A stretch of DNA of 53,792 bases from Flavobacteriales bacterium. Its GTDB lineage: Bacteria > Bacteroidota > Bacteroidia > Flavobacteriales_D > Crocinitomicaceae. Position 1 is the stretch's first letter; each line of letters begins with the position of its first letter. Both the position numbers and the translations under genes were made by a program. Below are positions 50,691 to 53,792 of this stretch, piece by piece. Under the pieces are notes generated by a model. That model was not told the origin of the DNA and did no database searches. It worked only from the letters and a program-made list of their open reading frames with translations. The DNA lies in contig CANHOA010000022.1 in the NCBI GenBank assembly GCA_947462255.1, positions 1 through 53,792 on the forward strand. The letters are read 5' to 3'.

Positions 50691-51575
50691 TCACAACTTA
50701 ACAATTTGTTTTTGAATAAAATAATCCAAACCTGAAACTTGAAGAGAATACACACCATGACGCAATTCACTTAAATCAACCTGATTCAAACCTTTTACTA
50801 ATTTGCTTTGAAGGACAATTTCCCCTAAAACATTGTATACCTTAAAATCTGAGTTTTCCAAATAACCACATTGTATTGTTACATTGTCAACTACAGGATT
50901 AGGATATATTTTAATCGGGGAATCCAAAAAACTCAGGGCATATTCCTTCACTGTAAATTGATTGTAATTTGATACATTTAACTTAATCCAACCCAGGTGA
51001 TTAACCCCTTCAATTTTCTTTCGAAACCCGATGTAATGGTCACCAGATATCCATGAATCCATGGAATGATAACTGATAAAACTGGGGTAATTACCATAGG
51101 CATAATAGGCTATGTTTGTTAGCGTCTGTTGATTGCATTGCCCCATCCAAACGGTGTCATTATATTCAAGTTCTTTTACTAGTGAAAATATTGCAGGATA
51201 ATACACAATTTGACCTGAAAAAACAGATCCTATTGTATCTATAACATTGGTATCTATAGCAAAGTAACTGCTGTCTGATGAACTTAATGAAATTTCATTA
51301 TTTCCTCCTAACCCCCCCATATAACATGAAGTGGTTAGCGTAAAATCAGTGACATTATTTTGATCAACATCGAGAGTATAGGATTTTGTGGCACACCCAA
51401 AAGGAGTATAGGAAGAAACTGCAGTGTCTACTATATCATAGACATTCATATAGATTAAGGAAGGGTTAATTTCTATCGACTCCGACTGGGAAAAGTTAAG
51501 GAATGATATAAATAAGAAGGCAGGCACGATTATTAATTTTATACGAACGGTATATGCATAATAATAAAAAGACAT
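50691..51575 (-). CDS. Secreted protein with T9SS type A tail
   Basis: With the ATG at 51575 the product is 294 aa; an ATG at 51611 would add a 12-residue hydrophobic stretch. A signal peptide (IIVPAFLFISFLNFSQ) precedes an unrecognised beta-rich region of about 190 residues. This is followed by the T9SS sorting tail of about 75 residues (IYPNPVVDNVTIQCGY, VYNVLGEIVLQSKLVKGLNQ, YFIQKQIVKL). Two Cys pairs could form disulfides. It is probably cell-surface or secreted; function unknown. Confidence 0.8.
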   Translation of the reverse strand: MSFYYYAYTVRIKLIIVPAFLFISFLNFSQSESIEINPSLIYMNVYDIVDTAVSSYTPFGCATKSYTLDVDQNNVTDFTLTTSCYMGGLGGNNEISLSSSDSSYFAIDTNVIDTIGSVFSGQIVYYPAIFSLVKELEYNDTVWMGQCNQQTLTNIAYYAYGNYPSFISYHSMDSWISGDHYIGFRKKIEGVNHLGWIKLNVSNYNQFTVKEYALSFLDSPIKIYPNPVVDNVTIQCGYLENSDFKVYNVLGEIVLQSKLVKGLNQVDLSELRHGVYSLQVSGLDYFIQKQIVKL

Positions 51576-51726
51576 TATAATTAACTTGATTAGACTTATC
51601 AAAATATACATTTTTTCAGGGTAAATATAGTGATTTTACATTGAAAATTCCTGCGGTTAATTTTGTTTCTTGATGTCTCCAACTTCATTTCGAGGGTTCG
51701 AACTGAATGATTCAAAAGATCAAAAT

Positions 51727-53022
51727 CTATTTAATAATCTTCACAGTTTCTTTACCTTTTGAATTGGTCACTTGAAGAAAATAAATGCCTTTAAGCAAAT
51801 GATTTGTTTCTAAGTTGAATTCTTTACCGGAGATCTCATTTACGGATATTAGTGATCCATTCGCTTGAAAAAGTTCAATTTTTTGCATCTGAATTTCACT
51901 AGAAATGGTGATTTGATCTACAAAAGGATTAGGGTAAACGCGGACATTAGTAGTTTTTAATATTTGATCTTCAACTGCAGCTGATGAAGCAAATCTAGTG
52001 GGTTGCGATTCGTAACAATCATTTTGAATTCGAATCATATCGAAGTAAAGCGCCCCAGTATTGCTGATGGGTTGTTGACTTACCAAGAGCCCTGTTTGCA
52101 ATGAAACACCATAAATTGCAATACCTGAACCAGAGCCACTAATAAAATAATAAATCATATTAAATGGGTCTATAGTCGAACTTCCATTCAAAGAAAAGGC
52201 CATGACACCAATGGGCTGCGTACTAATTTTTGTCACTGCACCAGTCATCGCATTTACTTTTCCAAGATGAACATTTGCTGAATCAAAAACTTGAGAGGTA
52301 ATCATGGTTTGTGGATCATAAACTTGTGAGTAATAGTTGGTTCGAACCAAGCCATATAATGAAGTATCACTACAGTTATAAGTGAAATTGTCAAAGTATT
52401 GTCCACCGTTTGGAAAAGAAAGTGTTGGATTAGAAAATATTCCTCCGGTATACATATCTAATCCTACCAATTGCGCGCCATTTGAATAATAAAATACCAT
52501 TTGATGTGGATCAATGGCACTTCCAGAATACGAAAATCCTTGTCCAATTGAGTTGGGTGAAATTTCGTTGATGGTTCCTGTATTCGCATCTATTGTTGCC
52601 AAATACATCGACCCAGTTACTACCCCTGTTTGTGGATTGGTAATATTTCTTCGTGATAAACCATACATTAAGGAATCAGATGTGTTGAATCTAAAAAGAT
52701 CAAAATAGCCTGTTCCATTTGGATTATTAACCGTTGCCGTGTTTGTTATTTGCCCTGTTGTAAGATCAATTGATTTTAATCCAGTATCTCCAATAAAACA
52801 AAATTGATTGGAATAAGGATTTAATGCTGCACCTGTTAAATTAATGGAGGATGAAACTGAAGTTGGACTGACATTCGTCGCTATACCAGTTGTCGGGTTC
52901 ATCGTGGCTACATAAACTGCAGCTGGATTCGGAGTGCGCGCAAGTCCATACATCGTATTGCCTAATTGTGAAAATGCCGATAATGATAGCATTAAAAAGA
53001 AGGTGAAAATAATAAATTTCAT
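51727..53022 (-). CDS. Secreted protein with three internal repeats and T9SS tail
   Basis: The 431-aa protein has a signal peptide (residues 1-18, LSAFSQ), then three repeats of about 110-125 residues, each beginning with (M/L)YGL.R and containing T-G-x-I-x-x-I-S (MYGLARTPN, MYGLSRRNI, LYGLVRTNY; then AALNPYSNQFCF, SAIDPHQMVFYY, STIDPFNMIYYF). The pattern is beta-propeller-like. A T9SS type A tail (VYPNPFVDQITISSEIQ onward) ends the protein. A 42-nt piece of that tail recurs at 50621. Function unknown. Confidence 0.85.
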   Translation of the reverse strand: MKFIIFTFFLMLSLSAFSQLGNTMYGLARTPNPAAVYVATMNPTTGIATNVSPTSVSSSINLTGAALNPYSNQFCFIGDTGLKSIDLTTGQITNTATVNNPNGTGYFDLFRFNTSDSLMYGLSRRNITNPQTGVVTGSMYLATIDANTGTINEISPNSIGQGFSYSGSAIDPHQMVFYYSNGAQLVGLDMYTGGIFSNPTLSFPNGGQYFDNFTYNCSDTSLYGLVRTNYYSQVYDPQTMITSQVFDSANVHLGKVNAMTGAVTKISTQPIGVMAFSLNGSSTIDPFNMIYYFISGSGSGIAIYGVSLQTGLLVSQQPISNTGALYFDMIRIQNDCYESQPTRFASSAAVEDQILKTTNVRVYPNPFVDQITISSEIQMQKIELFQANGSLISVNEISGKEFNLETNHLLKGIYFLQVTNSKGKETVKIIK

Positions 53023-53118
53023 AACATGATATTTCTGTAAAAATAAGTAAATAATAAAATCTGATTATTTAAAAAGATAATTCCTTTTGAATTTAGGTAT
53101 TGTGTTAATATGTCATAA

Positions 53119-53792
53119 CTATTCTAATACTAATTTCTTAGAATAAATGTAATTTTCTGATGAGACTTGTATGTTATAAATTCCTTTTTCAAAGTTGTAC
53201 AAATCTATCATTTGGTCTTTTTCAACTTCTTGATCATAAACTAAAGACCCAATTAAAGAATATATTTTGAGGCATGCTTTCTCTGAAAGATCTAAAGTGA
53301 ATTTTCCATTCGTTGGATTGGGAAAAATATTAAATTTAAATTCATTATCATGATTCAATAAACCTAAATATCCATTGGTATTTATTGTGGTGTTTGTAAT
53401 TATTGGTGGATTGAAATCAAAATAAATGTATGCCGTATTTTCTATTTCGGAATTTATGATCAAATCAGGTAATTCATCAATATTATAGGAGAAATATCCT
53501 TGGCTATATTCTATACTTAACATAGAAGGCGCTAAATTAATTCCGCTGAATCTGAAAGATATTTCTCTAGTAATTGGATCAACACTGTAGGAGACAGGAT
53601 GACTTGAACCTACAAATCTAAACGTCGATAAATCTAAATTTGTTGATATAGTGTCTCTAACCACAATGTTTAAAGCGGGATAATTTCCATCATTTTGAAA
53701 ACGAACTGTATATTGTAAATTTTCCTTCGCGTTAGGATTAATATATCTTGGTAAATTACAATTCTTATCGTTTGGATCATATGAATTCAAAA
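53119..53792 (-). CDS. Large T9SS-secreted protein, C-terminal part (DUF7619-like; 5' end outside window)
   Basis: The frame runs off the right edge; about 224 C-terminal residues are visible. It begins in NSYDPNDKNC, the typical start of the DUF7619/DUF11-like beta-sandwich that precedes sorting tails (LQYTVRFQNDGNYPALNIVV, STFRFVGSSHPVSYSVD, IENTAYIYFDFNPPIITNT). A T9SS type A tail follows (IFPNPTNGKFTLDLSEKA to KKLVLE). The upstream part, with any catalytic or adhesive domain, is not in the window. Confidence 0.85.
   Translation of the reverse strand, partial: LNSYDPNDKNCNLPRYINPNAKENLQYTVRFQNDGNYPALNIVVRDTISTNLDLSTFRFVGSSHPVSYSVDPITREISFRFSGINLAPSMLSIEYSQGYFSYNIDELPDLIINSEIENTAYIYFDFNPPIITNTTINTNGYLGLLNHDNEFKFNIFPNPTNGKFTLDLSEKACLKIYSLIGSLVYDQEVEKDQMIDLYNFEKGIYNIQVSSENYIYSKKLVLE

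Noticed and set aside
51692..51703. GAGGGTTCGAAC resembling a tRNA/tmRNA T arm
   Set aside because: Only 12 bases match and no acceptor or other arm can be formed around it; probably chance.
1..53792. CRISPR arrays, insertion sequences, integrons
   Set aside because: No regularly spaced direct repeats and no transposase or integrase reading frame were found; the repeated elements present are the palindromic and hairpin repeats listed.

Overview
The window is an AT-rich bacterial chromosome segment that reads as Bacteroidota, most likely Flavobacteriales (a Crocinitomicaceae/Cryomorphaceae-like lineage is my guess). The signs are several secreted proteins with type IX secretion (T9SS) C-terminal tails, a PorD/DUF4835 gene, a GldI-like FKBP lipoprotein, GSCFA, amphi-Trp, DUF2795 and PUR-alpha-like proteins, a Bacteroidota-type short RNA polymerase omega subunit, almost no Shine-Dalgarno sequences, and repeated TAnnTTTG -7 promoter boxes upstream of genes.

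Layout. 1-3062: the end of an unrecognised gene, a small DUF6970-like lipoprotein and a GH92 alpha-mannosidase. 3160-5067 (minus): a PhnA/YjdM zinc-ribbon protein, then an operon of two small membrane proteins, two small unknowns and an amphi-Trp protein. 5151-6053: a calcineurin-like phosphoesterase. 6189-11397: an accessory-looking island with a PcfJ-like protein, a 196-aa unknown translationally coupled to an ECF-type sigma factor, a large AAA+ ATPase and a 45-aa membrane peptide. 11400-11855: repeat-rich RNA locus with tRNA-Val. 11903-25497: housekeeping and envelope genes, including a PUR-like protein, an MltF-like transglycosylase, miaA, a thioredoxin-like lipid-envelope protein, an NrnA phosphoesterase with two FKBP proteins, M23-LysM, and the cluster bamD-rpoZ-coaBC-porD-recN-GSCFA. 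25484-31585 (minus): an HD hydrolase, a T9SS adhesin-like protein, DUF4268, transaldolase, yidC and pyrG. 31684-32166: a GIY-YIG nuclease gene bracketed by REP-like palindromes. 32274-49853: PaaY-like transferase, secreted esterase, mutS2-like, pabB, tilS, S46 dipeptidyl peptidase, aroB, glucosaminidase, TPR-ribH-glmM, DUF4139, ispH, PduO-type adenosyltransferase and DUF2795. 49968-50367: tmRNA. 50488 to the end (minus): a degraded sorting-signal fragment and three T9SS cargo genes, the last cut by the window edge.

How it fits together. Most of the window is ordinary flavobacterial core: nucleotide, cofactor, aromatic amino acid and peptidoglycan precursor synthesis, outer-membrane and T9SS biogenesis, and secreted hydrolases for glycans, peptides and esters. 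Three things stand out. First, the three transcription units of the 6.2-11.1 kb island each carry GTTAT, then exactly 16 bases, then CGT, just upstream of the start. This looks like an ECF promoter and suggests that the island's own sigma factor controls PcfJ-like, sigma/196-aa and AAA+ expression as one regulon. Second, the GIY-YIG gene is flanked by inverted and direct copies of a 25-bp palindrome whose arms co-vary, like a REP/REPIN system with a nuclease in place of the usual transposase. Third, a roughly 160-bp element with three hairpins occurs twice (38872-39034 and 43076-43235), each copy preceded by a -7 box. In addition, tRNA-Val and tmRNA share a 50-nt terminator module that also occurs as an orphan copy.
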